The notes beneath the pieces are model-generated. The model saw only the letters and a list, made by a program, of their open reading frames with translations, was not told the DNA's origin and did no database searches. The position numbers were made by a program, and so were the translations under genes. DNA of 64,000 nt, taken from assembly GCF_036099295.1 (NCBI RefSeq), contig NZ_CP107976.1, positions 7,936,001-8,000,000 on the forward strand. The letters are read 5' to 3'. The stretch is from Streptomyces sp. NBC_00358. GTDB lineage: Bacteria > Actinomycetota > Actinomycetes > Streptomycetales > Streptomycetaceae. Of the stretch, positions 1 to 8,442 are shown one piece after another. Position 1 is the first letter of the stretch. Each line of letters opens with the position of its first letter.

Positions 1-935
1 CCCCGTGCGACGGCCGCGTCGAGGTCGGTGAACAGGAGTTCGCCGTTGAGCGTGGCCGCCGCCCGGTAACCACCGCTCGCCGCGTTCACCACCTGCTCCG
101 CGAAACCGGCGGCGTTGCCCGCGGCCCAGACCCCGGGCACGCTCGTCAGCCCGGTCGGGTCGACGACCGGGTAGCCGCCGAACGGCGTCTCCCGCAGCTC
201 CGCGCCCAGCCGGTCGAGCAGGCCGGTCCGCGGCACCGGGCGCGGTGCCACGAACAGCACCGAGCGGTCGTACACCGTCCCGTCCACGAGCCGCACCCCG
301 GTGAGCCGGTCGTCGCCCACCACCAGCTCCGCGACCTCGCCCGGCACCACGGCGACCCCGGCGGCGGCGAGCCGGCGCCGGTCCTCGTCGGAGAGCTCGT
401 CCTCGGCCACCGTGTGCAGGAACAGCGTGACGTCCTTGGACCACTGGCCGACCATCAGCGCCTGGTGCACGCCCATCGGCGTACCGGCCAGCACACCGAA
501 GGCCTCGTCGCGGACCTCCCAGCCGTGGCAGTACGGGCAGTGCAGCACATCGCGTCCGAAGCGCTCGGCGACGCCCGGCACCGACGGCAGCTCGTCGACC
601 AGGCCCGTGGTGACGATCAGGCGGCGCGCGTGGACGGTGCGACCGGCCCCGAGGGTGACGTCGAACTCCCCGGCGCCGTCCCGGACCGCGTCCACCACCC
701 GGTCCCCGACGATCTCCACCCCGTAGCCCTCGACCTCCCGCCGCCCCTTGGCGAGGAACTCGGCGGGCGGCATGCCGTCCCGGGTCAGATAGCCGTGCAG
801 GTGCGCGGCGGGCGCGTTGCGCGGCTCGCCGGCGTCGACGACCAGCGTGCGGCGCCGCGCCCGGCCGAGTACCAGCGCCGCGGAGAGCCCCGCCGTGCCG
901 CCGCCGATGACGGCCACTTCGTATGTCCCGGTCAT
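1..935 (-). CDS. NAD(P)/FAD-dependent oxidoreductase, thioredoxin-reductase-like (3' end cut by window)
   Basis: Translation from the ATG at 935 begins MTGTYEVAVIGGGTAGLSAA, a dinucleotide-binding GxGxxG-type FAD fold, and later has a CPYCHGWE segment resembling the redox CxxC of thioredoxin reductases. A second nucleotide-binding region and a GVWAAGNAAG motif (the FAD-proximal GD-like region) follow. The reading frame runs off position 1, so a short C-terminus is missing. An AGGTGG-type ribosome site lies just upstream of the ATG. The family reduces small disulfides or other acceptors using NAD(P)H; the partner is not encoded here. It is divergent from the XRE-cupin regulator at 1013 with about 77 bp between, so that regulator probably controls it. 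Confidence 0.88.
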   Translation of the reverse strand, partial: MTGTYEVAVIGGGTAGLSAALVLGRARRRTLVVDAGEPRNAPAAHLHGYLTRDGMPPAEFLAKGRREVEGYGVEIVGDRVVDAVRDGAGEFDVTLGAGRTVHARRLIVTTGLVDELPSVPGVAERFGRDVLHCPYCHGWEVRDEAFGVLAGTPMGVHQALMVGQWSKDVTLFLHTVAEDELSDEDRRRLAAAGVAVVPGEVAELVVGDDRLTGVRLVDGTVYDRSVLFVAPRPVPRTGLLDRLGAELRETPFGGYPVVDPTGLTSVPGVWAAGNAAGFAEQVVNAASGGYRAAATLNGELLFTDLDAAVAR

Positions 936-977
936 GGTGACCACCTCCACGGAGAAGGTCGCCCGGCTCGGGCCGTA

Positions 978-1006
978 TTGACAAATGGCTTTGCCGATTC
1001 TGCAAT
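978..1006 (+). promoter_or_regulatory. Probable overlapping divergent promoters / operator
   Basis: The 77-bp gap between the divergent oxidoreductase and XRE-cupin genes holds TTGACA (978-983), a 17-bp spacer and TGCAAT (1001-1006) reading right. The reverse strand shows TTGCAG followed 18 bp later by TCAATA, a plausible leftward promoter on the same bases. A CAAA/TTTG inverted repeat lies in the spacer. The rightward start codon sits only 6 bp past the -10-like box, so the transcript would have almost no leader. Confidence 0.45.
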
Positions 1007-1012
1007 GAGGGA

Positions 1013-1678
1013 GTGAGCGACGGGATGAGTGACGGGATGAGGGGCGCCCCCGCGGGGGTGAGCGGCGGGGCCGGGCCCAGGGCGACCGGCGACGCGGCGA
1101 CGGACGAGGTCCTCGCCGAGGTGGGTCCGCGGCTGCGCCGGATCAGGAAGGACCGCGGTGCGACGCTGGCCGGGCTGTCCGAGGCGACCGGCATCTCGGT
1201 GAGCACGCTCTCGCGGCTGGAGTCCGGGCTGCGCAAGCCCAGCCTGGAGCTGCTGCTGCCCATCGCGCGGGCCCATCAGGTCCCGCTGGACGAACTGGTC
1301 GGCGCACCGCCCGTCGGTGACCCCCGGGTGCGCGCCGAGCCGATCGTGCGGGGCGGCCGGACGCACTGGCCGCTGACCCGCCAGCCCGGCGGACTCCAGG
1401 CCTACAAGGTGGTCGAACCGCAGCGGACCCCGGAACCGGACCCGCGGACGCACGAGGGCTACGAGTGGCTGTACGTGCTGTCCGGGCGGCTGCGGCTGAT
1501 GCTCGGCGAGCACGACGTGGTGCTGGGGGCGGGGGAGGCGGCGGAGTTCGACACCCGGGTTCCGCACTGGTTCGGGTCGACGGGCGAGGGGCCCGTGGAG
1601 TTCCTGAGCCTGTTCGGGCCGCAGGGGGAGCGGATGCACGTACGGGCGCGGCCCAGGGCGCGGGGCGAGGAGCCGTGA
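1013..1678 (+). CDS. XRE-family transcriptional regulator with cupin sensor domain
   Basis: A 221-aa protein. A helix-turn-helix domain lies at about residues 38-95 (motif GISVSTLSRLESGLRKPSLE) and a double-stranded beta-helix cupin domain at about 130-205 (YEWLYVLSGRLRLMLGEH then FDTRVPHWFG). This two-domain layout is typical of small-molecule-responsive repressors. The start region has three candidate codons in frame, GTG 1013, ATG 1025 and ATG 1037, created by a repeated GTGAGCGACGG-like unit. GTG 1013 is given as the longest; none has a strong ribosome site. It is divergent from the FAD oxidoreductase and most likely regulates it. The ligand cannot be read from the sequence. Confidence 0.88.
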   Translation: MSDGMSDGMRGAPAGVSGGAGPRATGDAATDEVLAEVGPRLRRIRKDRGATLAGLSEATGISVSTLSRLESGLRKPSLELLLPIARAHQVPLDELVGAPPVGDPRVRAEPIVRGGRTHWPLTRQPGGLQAYKVVEPQRTPEPDPRTHEGYEWLYVLSGRLRLMLGEHDVVLGAGEAAEFDTRVPHWFGSTGEGPVEFLSLFGPQGERMHVRARPRARGEEP

Positions 1679-1809
1679 GGGCGGGCGGCGGGACGGCTCG
1701 CGGCGCGCGTGGCGAAGACGACGGACGCCTGCTGTTCCCAGGTGGGCAAGCGACCGCTTAGTATGCGATCGACCCCGGTCAGACGACGGCAGTCCCCTGG
1801 AGGCCCCGC

Positions 1810-2787
1810 ATGCAGGCATGGCAAGTGCACCAGAACGGCGAGCCCGCAGAGGCGATGCGCCTTCAGGAGGTGGATCGGCCGACCCCCGGTGACGGTCAGG
1901 TCCTGCTCAAGGTGCGCGCCGCGAACATCAACTTCCCCGACGCGCTGATGTGCCGCGGCCAGTACCAGGTCAGGCCACCGCTGCCGTTCACGCCCGGGGT
2001 GGAGATCTGCGGCGAGACCGAGGACGGGCGCCGGGTGATCGCCAACCCCGCACTGCCGCACGGAGGATTCGCCGAGTACGCGGTCGCGGACGCCGCCGCC
2101 CTGCTCCCGGCACCCGAAGCCCTCGACGACGCCGAGGCCGCGGCCCTGCACATCGGCTACCAGACCGGCTGGTTCGGCCTGCACCGCCGGGCCCGGCTGG
2201 AGGCCGGCGAGACCCTGCTCGTCCACGCGGCGGCCGGAGGGGTCGGCAGCGCGGCCGTACAGCTCGGAAAGGCGGCCGGAGCGACCGTCATCGGTGTCGT
2301 GGGCGGCGCCGACAAGGCCGCCGTGGCGCGCGAACTGGGCTGCGACGTCGTCATCGACCGCCGCGCCGAGGACGTCATAGGCGCCGTCAAGGCGGCGACC
2401 GGCGGACGCGGCGCGGACGTGATCTACGACCCCGTCGGCGGCGAGGCCTACACCCAGTCCACCAAGGTCGTCGCCTTCGAGGGCCGGATCGTGGTCGTCG
2501 GCTTCGCGAGCGGCTCCATCCCCAGCCCCGCGCTGAACCACGCCCTCGTCAAGAACTACGCGATCCTCGGCCTGCACTGGGGCCTGTACAACACCAAGAA
2601 CCCCAAGCTCGTCCTGCACTGCCACGAGCAGCTCACCGAGCTGGCCGCACGGGGCGCGATCAAGCCGCTGGTGAGCGAGCGGGTGCCGCTGAGCGGGGCG
2701 GCCGCCGCCGTGCAGCGGGTCGCCGACGGAGTCACCACCGGGCGGATCGCCGTGGTCCCCGCACTTCAGAACGGAGCCGCCGCATGA
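1810..2787 (+). CDS. NADPH:quinone oxidoreductase family protein (zinc-independent MDR)
   Basis: A 325-aa medium-chain dehydrogenase/reductase. The N-terminal GroES-like part contains NINFPDALMCRGQYQ, and the Rossmann part contains VHAAAGGVGSAAVQLGKAAG, the classic NADPH-binding AAGGVGS motif of quinone reductases. Catalytic-zinc cysteines are absent, as expected for this subgroup. A CTGGAGG ribosome site precedes the ATG. Its stop overlaps the ATG of the next gene (ATGA), so it is co-translated with two acyl-CoA dehydrogenases. This suggests a role in reduction or detoxification linked to acyl-CoA catabolism, which is inference. No promoter is certain; the 131-bp upstream gap contains a TTAGTATGC stretch. 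Confidence 0.9.
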   Translation: MQAWQVHQNGEPAEAMRLQEVDRPTPGDGQVLLKVRAANINFPDALMCRGQYQVRPPLPFTPGVEICGETEDGRRVIANPALPHGGFAEYAVADAAALLPAPEALDDAEAAALHIGYQTGWFGLHRRARLEAGETLLVHAAAGGVGSAAVQLGKAAGATVIGVVGGADKAAVARELGCDVVIDRRAEDVIGAVKAATGGRGADVIYDPVGGEAYTQSTKVVAFEGRIVVVGFASGSIPSPALNHALVKNYAILGLHWGLYNTKNPKLVLHCHEQLTELAARGAIKPLVSERVPLSGAAAAVQRVADGVTTGRIAVVPALQNGAAA

Positions 2788-3986
2788 CCGACGCAGCCGA
2801 ACTGCGCCGCCGCACCGAGGAGTTGCTCGCCGCGCATCCTCCCCTGGAGACCGACCGACTGGACTTCCTGAAGGCACGTTTCGACGCCGGACTCGCCTGG
2901 GTGCACTACCCCGAGGGCCTCGGCGGCCTCGGCGCACCGCGCAGCCTCCAGGCCGTCGTGGACGCCGAACTGGCCGCCGCGGGCGCGCCCGACAACGACC
3001 CGCGGCGGATCGGGATCGGCCTCGGCATGGCCGCCCCGACCATCCTCGGCTTCGGCACCGAGGAGCAGAAGCGGCGCTTCCTGCGGCCCCTGTGGGTCGG
3101 CGAGGAGGTGTGGTGCCAGCTCTTCAGCGAGCCCGGCGCGGGCTCGGACCTCGCCGCCCTCGGCACCCGCGCCGTCCGCTCGGACACCACCGAGGACGGG
3201 AGCGGGGGAGACTGGGTGATCAACGGGCAGAAGGTGTGGACCTCCAGCGCCCACGTCGCCCGCTGGGCCATCCTCATCGCCCGCACCGACCCGGACGTGC
3301 CCAAGCACCGCGGCATCACCTACTTCATCTGCGACATGACCGACCCGGGTGTCGAGGTGCGGCCGCTGCGCCAGATCACCGGCGAGGCCGAGTTCAACGA
3401 GGTCTTCCTCACCGACGTCCGCATCCCCGACGCGCACCGCCTCGGCGAGGTCGGCGACGGCTGGCGGGTCGCGCAGACCACCCTGATGAACGAGCGCGTC
3501 TCCATCGGCGGCATGCGCATCCCGCGCGAGGGCGGCATGATCGGCCCCGTCTCGAAGACCTGGCGCGAGCGGCCCGAACTGCGTACCCACGACACGCACC
3601 AGCGGCTGCTGAAGCTGTGGGTCGAGGCCGAGGTCGCCCGGCTCTCCGGCGAGCGGCTGCGCCAGCAGCTCGTCGTCGGCCAGCCCGGCCACGACGGCGC
3701 CGGCATGAAGCTCGGCTTCGCCCGGCTCAACCAGGAGATCAGCGGGCTGGAGGTCGAACTCCTCGGCGAGGAAGGCCTGTTGTACGAGGACTGGACGATG
3801 CGCCGGCCGGAGCTGGTCGACTTCACCGGCCGGGACGCCGGGTACCGCTACCTGCGCTCCAAGGGCAACAGCATCGAGGGCGGGACCAGCGAGGTCCTGC
3901 TGAACATCGTCGCCGAACGCGTTCTGGGCCTGCCGTCCGAGCCGCGCACCGACAAGGACGTCGCATGGAAGGACCTCGCCCGATGA
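2784..3986 (+). CDS. Acyl-CoA dehydrogenase, catalytic subunit
   Basis: A 400-aa flavoprotein that should oxidise an acyl-CoA to the 2-enoyl-CoA with FAD. Visible family signatures are CQLFSEPGAGSDLA (FAD/substrate loop), the WVINGQKVWTSSAH stretch and the C-terminal SIEGGTSEVLLNIVAERVLG. The Glu in IEGGT occupies the usual catalytic-base position. The ATG at 2784 was chosen because it overlaps the upstream stop (ATGA); the frame stays open further upstream, but that part is only shadow coding. It is followed, again by an ATGA overlap, by a second, shorter acyl-CoA dehydrogenase, suggesting a heteromeric enzyme of the actinobacterial FadE-pair type. Confidence 0.92.
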   Translation: MTDAAELRRRTEELLAAHPPLETDRLDFLKARFDAGLAWVHYPEGLGGLGAPRSLQAVVDAELAAAGAPDNDPRRIGIGLGMAAPTILGFGTEEQKRRFLRPLWVGEEVWCQLFSEPGAGSDLAALGTRAVRSDTTEDGSGGDWVINGQKVWTSSAHVARWAILIARTDPDVPKHRGITYFICDMTDPGVEVRPLRQITGEAEFNEVFLTDVRIPDAHRLGEVGDGWRVAQTTLMNERVSIGGMRIPREGGMIGPVSKTWRERPELRTHDTHQRLLKLWVEAEVARLSGERLRQQLVVGQPGHDGAGMKLGFARLNQEISGLEVELLGEEGLLYEDWTMRRPELVDFTGRDAGYRYLRSKGNSIEGGTSEVLLNIVAERVLGLPSEPRTDKDVAWKDLAR

Positions 3987-5077
3987 GCCAGGAGAGCACC
4001 CAGCCGGATCTCCTCTACACCGAGGAGGAAGAGGCTCTGCGGTCGGCGGTCCGGGACCTGCTGACCGACCGCTGCGACCCCGCCTCGGTGATCGCGCGCA
4101 CCGAGTCGGACGCCCCGCACGACATCGCTCTGTGGAAGGCGCTGGCCGACGGAATGGGCCTGGCGGGCCTACTGGTTCCGGAGGAACTGGACGGCCAGGG
4201 AGCCACGCACCGCGAAGCCGCCGTCGTCCTGGAGGAACTCGGCCGGGCGGTCGCGCCCGTGCCGTATCTGACGAGCGCCGTGGTCGCCACGGAGGCACTG
4301 CTGGAGTGCGGCGCCGACGACCTGCTCACAGGGCTGGCGTCCGCCACGTCGATCGGCGCGCTGACCGTCGGGCTGCACATCGCTCCCGGCGCCGCCTTCG
4401 CGACCGTACGGCTGGAGAACGGCGCTCTGCACGGTGAGCTGACGGGCATCGCCGATGCGGCGGGCGCGGACCTGCTGCTCGTGCCCGCGGACGACGGAGG
4501 CCTGTACGCGGTGGACGCCTCCGTCGCGACCATCACCCCGCAGGTGTCCCTGGACCTCACCCGCCCCCTCGCCACCGTCACGCTCACCGGCGCCCCCGGC
4601 CGTCGGCTCGGCGACGCCGAACCGGCCGTACGGCGCGCCCTGCGGGCCGGCGCCGGACTGCTCGCCTCCGAGCAGCTCGGGCTCGCCGACCGGTCGTTGA
4701 CGGAGACCGTCCGCTACCTCAAGGAGCGCAAGCAGTTCAACCGGCCCGTCGGTGGGTTCCAGGCGCTCAAGCACCGGCTGGCCCAGCTGTGGCTGGAGGT
4801 CGTCAACACCCGCGCCGCCGCCCGGAACGCCGCCGACGCGCTCGCCACCGGCAGCGCGGACAGCGACCTCGCGGTCGCCGTCGCCCAGGCGTACGCGGCA
4901 CCCGCCGCCGTGCACGCCGCCGAGGAGGCGCTCCAACTGCACGGCGGCATCGGCATGACGTGGGAGCACCCGGCGCACCTGTACCTCAAGCGCGCCAAGG
5001 CCGACTCGATCGCCTACGGCACGGCCGGCGCCCACCGCGCGGCCCTGGCCGAACTGGTCGATCTCCAGGCGCCCTGA
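3983..5077 (+). CDS. Acyl-CoA dehydrogenase, probable partner subunit lacking the catalytic Glu
   Basis: A 364-aa protein of the acyl-CoA dehydrogenase fold, with N-terminal helices (LAGLLVPEELDGQGATHREA) and a C-terminal four-helix part containing ALQLHGGIGMTWEHPAHLYL. At the position where active enzymes carry the catalytic Glu in an EGT motif, this one reads SIAYGTAGAH, with no Glu. In actinobacteria such degenerate subunits pair with an active one to form an alpha2beta2 dehydrogenase acting on large acyl-CoA substrates such as steroid or branched side chains. It is translationally coupled to the intact partner. It is the last gene of the operon, ahead of a clear terminator. Confidence 0.88.
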   Translation: MSQESTQPDLLYTEEEEALRSAVRDLLTDRCDPASVIARTESDAPHDIALWKALADGMGLAGLLVPEELDGQGATHREAAVVLEELGRAVAPVPYLTSAVVATEALLECGADDLLTGLASATSIGALTVGLHIAPGAAFATVRLENGALHGELTGIADAAGADLLLVPADDGGLYAVDASVATITPQVSLDLTRPLATVTLTGAPGRRLGDAEPAVRRALRAGAGLLASEQLGLADRSLTETVRYLKERKQFNRPVGGFQALKHRLAQLWLEVVNTRAAARNAADALATGSADSDLAVAVAQAYAAPAAVHAAEEALQLHGGIGMTWEHPAHLYLKRAKADSIAYGTAGAHRAALAELVDLQAP

Positions 5078-5088
5078 CAACGTCCCGA

Positions 5089-5120
5089 GAAAGGCCCGCC
5101 CCACCCGGGGCGGGCCTTTC
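5089..5120 (+). terminator. Rho-independent-type terminator hairpin
   Basis: A perfect inverted repeat lies 11 bp after the acyl-CoA dehydrogenase stop: GAAAGGCCCGCCCC, a 3-4 base loop, then GGGGCGGGCCTTTC. There is only a short TTTC tail, which is normal in streptomycetes. Confidence 0.85.
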
Positions 5121-5315
5121 CGTGCGCCCGCGACGTGCGGGGGAACGTCCAAGGAACGCCGATGACCTGGGCGGTCCCGCGGAGTTCCCGGACGCCCGCG
5201 ACCGACGGTGGAAGACCACCCGTTCGGGGGACACGTCAACCGCCCGGACGGACCCTCCGCTACGCCACACTTACGGCCGAACGCCGCGAAGTGGACGTGG
5301 CGGAGGAGGTTGACG

Positions 5316-5510
5316 ATGGCCATTTCCATCTCTGTGGTGCTGCTGCTCCTGGTGCTGGCGGTGATCTTCCTGCGCAACGGAGGGCTGAAGATCTCCCACG
5401 CGCTGGTCTGCGCCCTGCTCGGATTCCTGCTGGCCAGCACGAGCATGGCCCCGACCATCCACAGCGGTCTCACCGCGACGGCGGACATCGTGGGCAGCCT
5501 GACGCCATGA
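5316..5510 (+). CDS. Small membrane protein (64 aa), function unknown
   Basis: A strong GGAGGAGGT ribosome site 6 bases upstream decides the ATG at 5316; the longer in-frame extension upstream is arginine/proline-rich and looks non-coding. The protein opens with a hydrophobic stretch (MAISISVVLLLLVLAVIFL). A short polar turn, RNGGLKISHA, follows, then a second hydrophobic stretch (ALVCALLGFLLAST) and a polar tail. Two membrane helices with a small loop are the simplest model. Similar short proteins are common in streptomycetes, but I know no assigned role. It sits alone between the dehydrogenase operon and a convergent glycosidase gene, with only 12 bp to the latter. Confidence 0.7.
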   Translation: MAISISVVLLLLVLAVIFLRNGGLKISHALVCALLGFLLASTSMAPTIHSGLTATADIVGSLTP

Positions 5511-5522
5511 CGTGCCGCCGCG

Positions 5523-6752
5523 TCACGGACGCGTGAAGACCCCGATCCCGTTCGGGACGGGGCGCTCCGCTCCGCCGCTCGGATGGTTGAGGACACTGAC
5601 GGTGGCCGCCCCCGCCCACCGGGCGACCATCGTGGTGGATCCGCCGCCGTCGAGGCTGAAGGCGTCCTGCGAGCCCAACTGCCTCATGGCCGCCGTCACT
5701 TCGGCGATGGTGAGCCCGCTCCGGAACTCCGGGGCGCCGTCCAGGGCGAGGAGCTGCATCCGGCGTCCGTGGTCGGAGAAGCCCACCGCGGTCCGTACGG
5801 CGGAGGTCCTGTCGTCCAGACCCGGCAGCGGCACGCCGTCGGTCATCATCGGATAGCCGCCGACCGCGAACCGGTACGGCACCCGGGAGGACTTCGCCAC
5901 CAGGCGGTGCCGCACTCCCACCCACTCGCCCACGGACAGTCTCCGCAGCTCCTGGGCGCCCGCCTCGCGGCCGACCAGCACGGTGGTGCCCGGGGCGATG
6001 GCTCCGCCGCCCGGAGCGTCGGCGGCGGACACGACCCGCCCGCGGCGGACCGTCACCTCGTAGGTGTCTGTGCTGCACGGCGCGGCCCGGTCCGTGTCCG
6101 TGCCGCAGGTCGCGCGCACCCGCGAGACGCTGCCCCAGTCCGCGGTGAACGCGCCGACGGAGCCGACCGGCAGCGCGTACTGGTTGAACCCGCCGAGCGG
6201 CCAGGTGCCGTCGGGGCTGCGGACGGACCCGTCGAGGGCCACGCTGTCCAGCCGGGCCCGGCGGTCGACGCCCACACCGAACACGTCCTCGGTGGTCGTG
6301 CCTGGCGGCAGGGCGGGGCCGAACCGCTGGCCGTTCGGGACCGCGGCCTTGAGCCCGCGGCCGCTCGCGATCGCCGGACCCACGGTCGCGCCCGTCGCCT
6401 CGACGCCCGGATGCTGGGTCTCCGTGATGTCGAAGAAGTCGCCGTTCACCCCGGCGACCGCGCCCCGGGAGTCGGCCAGCTCGGACACCGGCTCCCTGGA
6501 CGCCACGGCGCCGGGGTGAAGGAGGTCGACGCGCACATGAGGATTGCGCAGATCGATGTTCAGCACATGCGCGTGCGCCACTCCCTTGGCCGCCGGGATG
6601 TCCAGCTGTGTGTACTCGACGCCGGGCGCGATGTCGGTCGCGCCCTCCGCGCCGCTGGCCGGCGCCGCACCCACGAGGGCGGCACCGGCCAGCGCTCCGC
6701 TTGCCGTGAAGACCGTCAGTGCTGTTCTGAACCGTCCGCTTCGACGCGTCAC
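5523..6752 (-). CDS. Secreted phosphodiester glycosidase family (NAGPA-domain) protein
   Basis: A 409-aa protein with an N-terminal signal peptide: basic MTRRSGRFR, a hydrophobic core ALAGAALVGAA, then an ASGAEG cleavage region. The body matches the NAGPA domain (N-acetylglucosamine-1-phosphodiester alpha-N-acetylglucosaminidase family), seen in AGVNGDFFDI, the AVGGYPMMTDG region and the C-terminal DAFSLDGGGSTTMVARWAG. Bacterial members are extracellular and thought to act on phosphodiester-linked sugars of wall or capsule polymers; the substrate here is unknown. The GTG start at 6752 has a GGGGG ribosome site. It ends tail-to-tail with the small membrane protein, so it is a separate transcription unit. 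Confidence 0.87.
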   Translation of the reverse strand: MTRRSGRFRTALTVFTASGALAGAALVGAAPASGAEGATDIAPGVEYTQLDIPAAKGVAHAHVLNIDLRNPHVRVDLLHPGAVASREPVSELADSRGAVAGVNGDFFDITETQHPGVEATGATVGPAIASGRGLKAAVPNGQRFGPALPPGTTTEDVFGVGVDRRARLDSVALDGSVRSPDGTWPLGGFNQYALPVGSVGAFTADWGSVSRVRATCGTDTDRAAPCSTDTYEVTVRRGRVVSAADAPGGGAIAPGTTVLVGREAGAQELRRLSVGEWVGVRHRLVAKSSRVPYRFAVGGYPMMTDGVPLPGLDDRTSAVRTAVGFSDHGRRMQLLALDGAPEFRSGLTIAEVTAAMRQLGSQDAFSLDGGGSTTMVARWAGAATVSVLNHPSGGAERPVPNGIGVFTRP

Positions 6753-6827
6753 AGTGCCCCCTGATGTCTCGTCAACTTTCGCAGGACTCAGGGGAATTGC
6801 ACCAGAGGACGGTACCCGGGCCGGCGG

Positions 6828-7184
6828 CTAGGCGCCGACGACGCGCGAACGGATCAGAAAACGCACTCCTTCGGGTGCTTCGAGGGAGAAACCGCTGCCC
6901 CGGCCCGGCACGACGTCCACGATCAGCCGCGTGTGACTCCACAGCTCGTACTGGCTCTTCGAGATCCAGAAGGTGATCGGCTCGTCGACGCCCTCGACCG
7001 CCAGCTCGGCCAGCAGCACGTCCGAGCCACCGGTGCGGAACTCCCCCTCCGGGTAGCACATGGGCGCGCTGCCGTCGCAGCAGCCGCCCGACTGATGGAA
7101 CATCAGCGGTCCGTGCTGGGTGCGCAGTCGCCGCAGCAGCTCGGCGGCCGCGGGCGTCAGCTCCACGCGCGGGACGACTTCCAT
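6828..7184 (-). CDS. DUF779 domain-containing protein
   Basis: A 118-aa protein that is almost entirely one DUF779 domain. It shows the family's FHQSGGCCDGSAPMCYP cysteine cluster and a central WISKSQYELWSHTRLIVDV region. Members of this family are usually encoded beside aldehyde or alcohol dehydrogenases, and their function is unknown. Here no such dehydrogenase is adjacent; the neighbours are the glycosidase and, across a terminator, hypE. The cysteine pair could bind metal, which is inference. ATG 7184 is preceded by a GGGGGAGC-type ribosome site. Confidence 0.85.
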   Translation of the reverse strand: MEVVPRVELTPAAAELLRRLRTQHGPLMFHQSGGCCDGSAPMCYPEGEFRTGGSDVLLAELAVEGVDEPITFWISKSQYELWSHTRLIVDVVPGRGSGFSLEAPEGVRFLIRSRVVGA

Positions 7185-7271
7185 CGGCGCTCCCCCTCGG
7201 GTCTCACGGCGTTCACGGGACAGCCGACCATCCCGGACGTTGCGAGAGGGTTGCACGCCCCGGACAGGGAA

Positions 7272-7327
7272 GAGGCCGGCCCCCGGTGGCGCCCGCGCGA
7301 CGCGGGTCGTCACCGAGGACCGGCCTC
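7272..7327 (-). terminator. Large hairpin ending the hyp operon
   Basis: A 17-bp stem with two mismatches: GAGGCCGGCCCCCGGTG at 7272-7288 pairs with CACCGAGGACCGGCCTC at 7311-7327. It lies about 45 bp past the hypE stop and before the DUF779 gene. It probably separates the hydrogenase maturation operon from DUF779. Confidence 0.65.
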
Positions 7328-7371
7328 GGAGCGTTCGATGCCGGCGGACGGGTGCCGGCGGGCGGGGCGGC

Positions 7372-8442
7372 TCAGCAGATGCGCGGGAGTTGCTCCCCGA
7401 GCGGCATGTCCACCACGCGGGTGCCGCCCAGACCGGTGGCCGCGACGACCATGCCCGGGTGGTCCGGGACGCAGTGGCCGATCGCCACGGACTCCTTGCC
7501 GAGCGGGTGGGCGCGCATCGCCGCGAGCACGGCGTCGGCGTGTTCGGCCGCCACGAACGCCACCAGCTTGCCCTCGTTGGCCACGTACAGCGGGTCGAGG
7601 CCGAGGAAGGCGCAGGCGTTGGCGACCGTGTCCGGGACCGGCAGGGCACGTTCGTCGAGGGTGATGCCGACCCGCGCCGCCGAGGCGATCTCGTTCAGGG
7701 AGGTGGCCAGGCCGCCGCGGGTCGGATCGCGCAGCACGTGGATGTCGGGGCAGACGGCCAGCATGTCCGCGACCAGCCCGGCGAGCGAGGCGGTGTCGCT
7801 CTGGATCTCGACCCCGAACTCCAGCCCCTCCCGCACGCTCATGATCGCCACACCGTGCACGCCGATCGGCCCGCTGACCAGCACCACGTCACCGGGGGCC
7901 GCTCGCTGCGGACGGATGTCGACGCCGTCCGGGATCAGCCCGATCCCGGCGGTGTTGATGAAGATGCCGTCGCCGTGGCCCGCGTCGACGACCTTCGTGT
8001 CGCCGGTCGCGATCACCACCCCGGCCGTCCGGGCCGCCTCGCCGAGCGCCTCGGCCACCCGCCCCACGACGGAGAGCTCGACGCCCTCTTCGAGGATGAA
8101 CCCGCAGGAGAGGTAGGCCGGTACGGCCCCCGCCATGGCCAGGTCGTTGACCGTGCCGTTGACGGCGAGGTCCCCGATGCTGCCGCCGGGGAAGAACAGC
8201 GGCCGTACGACGAAGGAGTCGGTGGAGAAGGCCAGCCGGGCCCCGCCCAGCAGCAGATGCGCGGAGTCGCCGAGCTCGGCGAGCACGTCGCCGCCGAAGG
8301 CCGGCGCGAACAGGTGCTCCACCAGTTCCGCGGAGAGCGTGCCGCCACCGCCGTGCCCCATCACGATCCTGTCGTGGTCGCGCAGCGGCGCCGGGCAGGT
8401 CCAGGACGAGAAGTCGACGGGAGCGTATGCCGAGTCAGCCAA
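7372..8442 (-). CDS. hypE: Hydrogenase maturation protein HypE
   Basis: A 356-aa protein of the PurM/AIR-synthase fold. HypE dehydrates a C-terminal thiocarboxamide to a thiocyanate, supplying the CN ligands of the [NiFe] active-site iron. The sequence shows the nucleotide-binding start MGHGGGGTLSAELVEHLF, the VIATGDTKVVDAGHGDG region and LRDPTRGGLATSLNEIA. It also has the essential C-terminal PRIC ending, with cysteine as the final residue. It overlaps hypD by 8 bp and is the last gene of hypABFCDE. All features match an active enzyme. Confidence 0.97.
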   Translation of the reverse strand: MADSAYAPVDFSSWTCPAPLRDHDRIVMGHGGGGTLSAELVEHLFAPAFGGDVLAELGDSAHLLLGGARLAFSTDSFVVRPLFFPGGSIGDLAVNGTVNDLAMAGAVPAYLSCGFILEEGVELSVVGRVAEALGEAARTAGVVIATGDTKVVDAGHGDGIFINTAGIGLIPDGVDIRPQRAAPGDVVLVSGPIGVHGVAIMSVREGLEFGVEIQSDTASLAGLVADMLAVCPDIHVLRDPTRGGLATSLNEIASAARVGITLDERALPVPDTVANACAFLGLDPLYVANEGKLVAFVAAEHADAVLAAMRAHPLGKESVAIGHCVPDHPGMVVAATGLGGTRVVDMPLGEQLPRIC

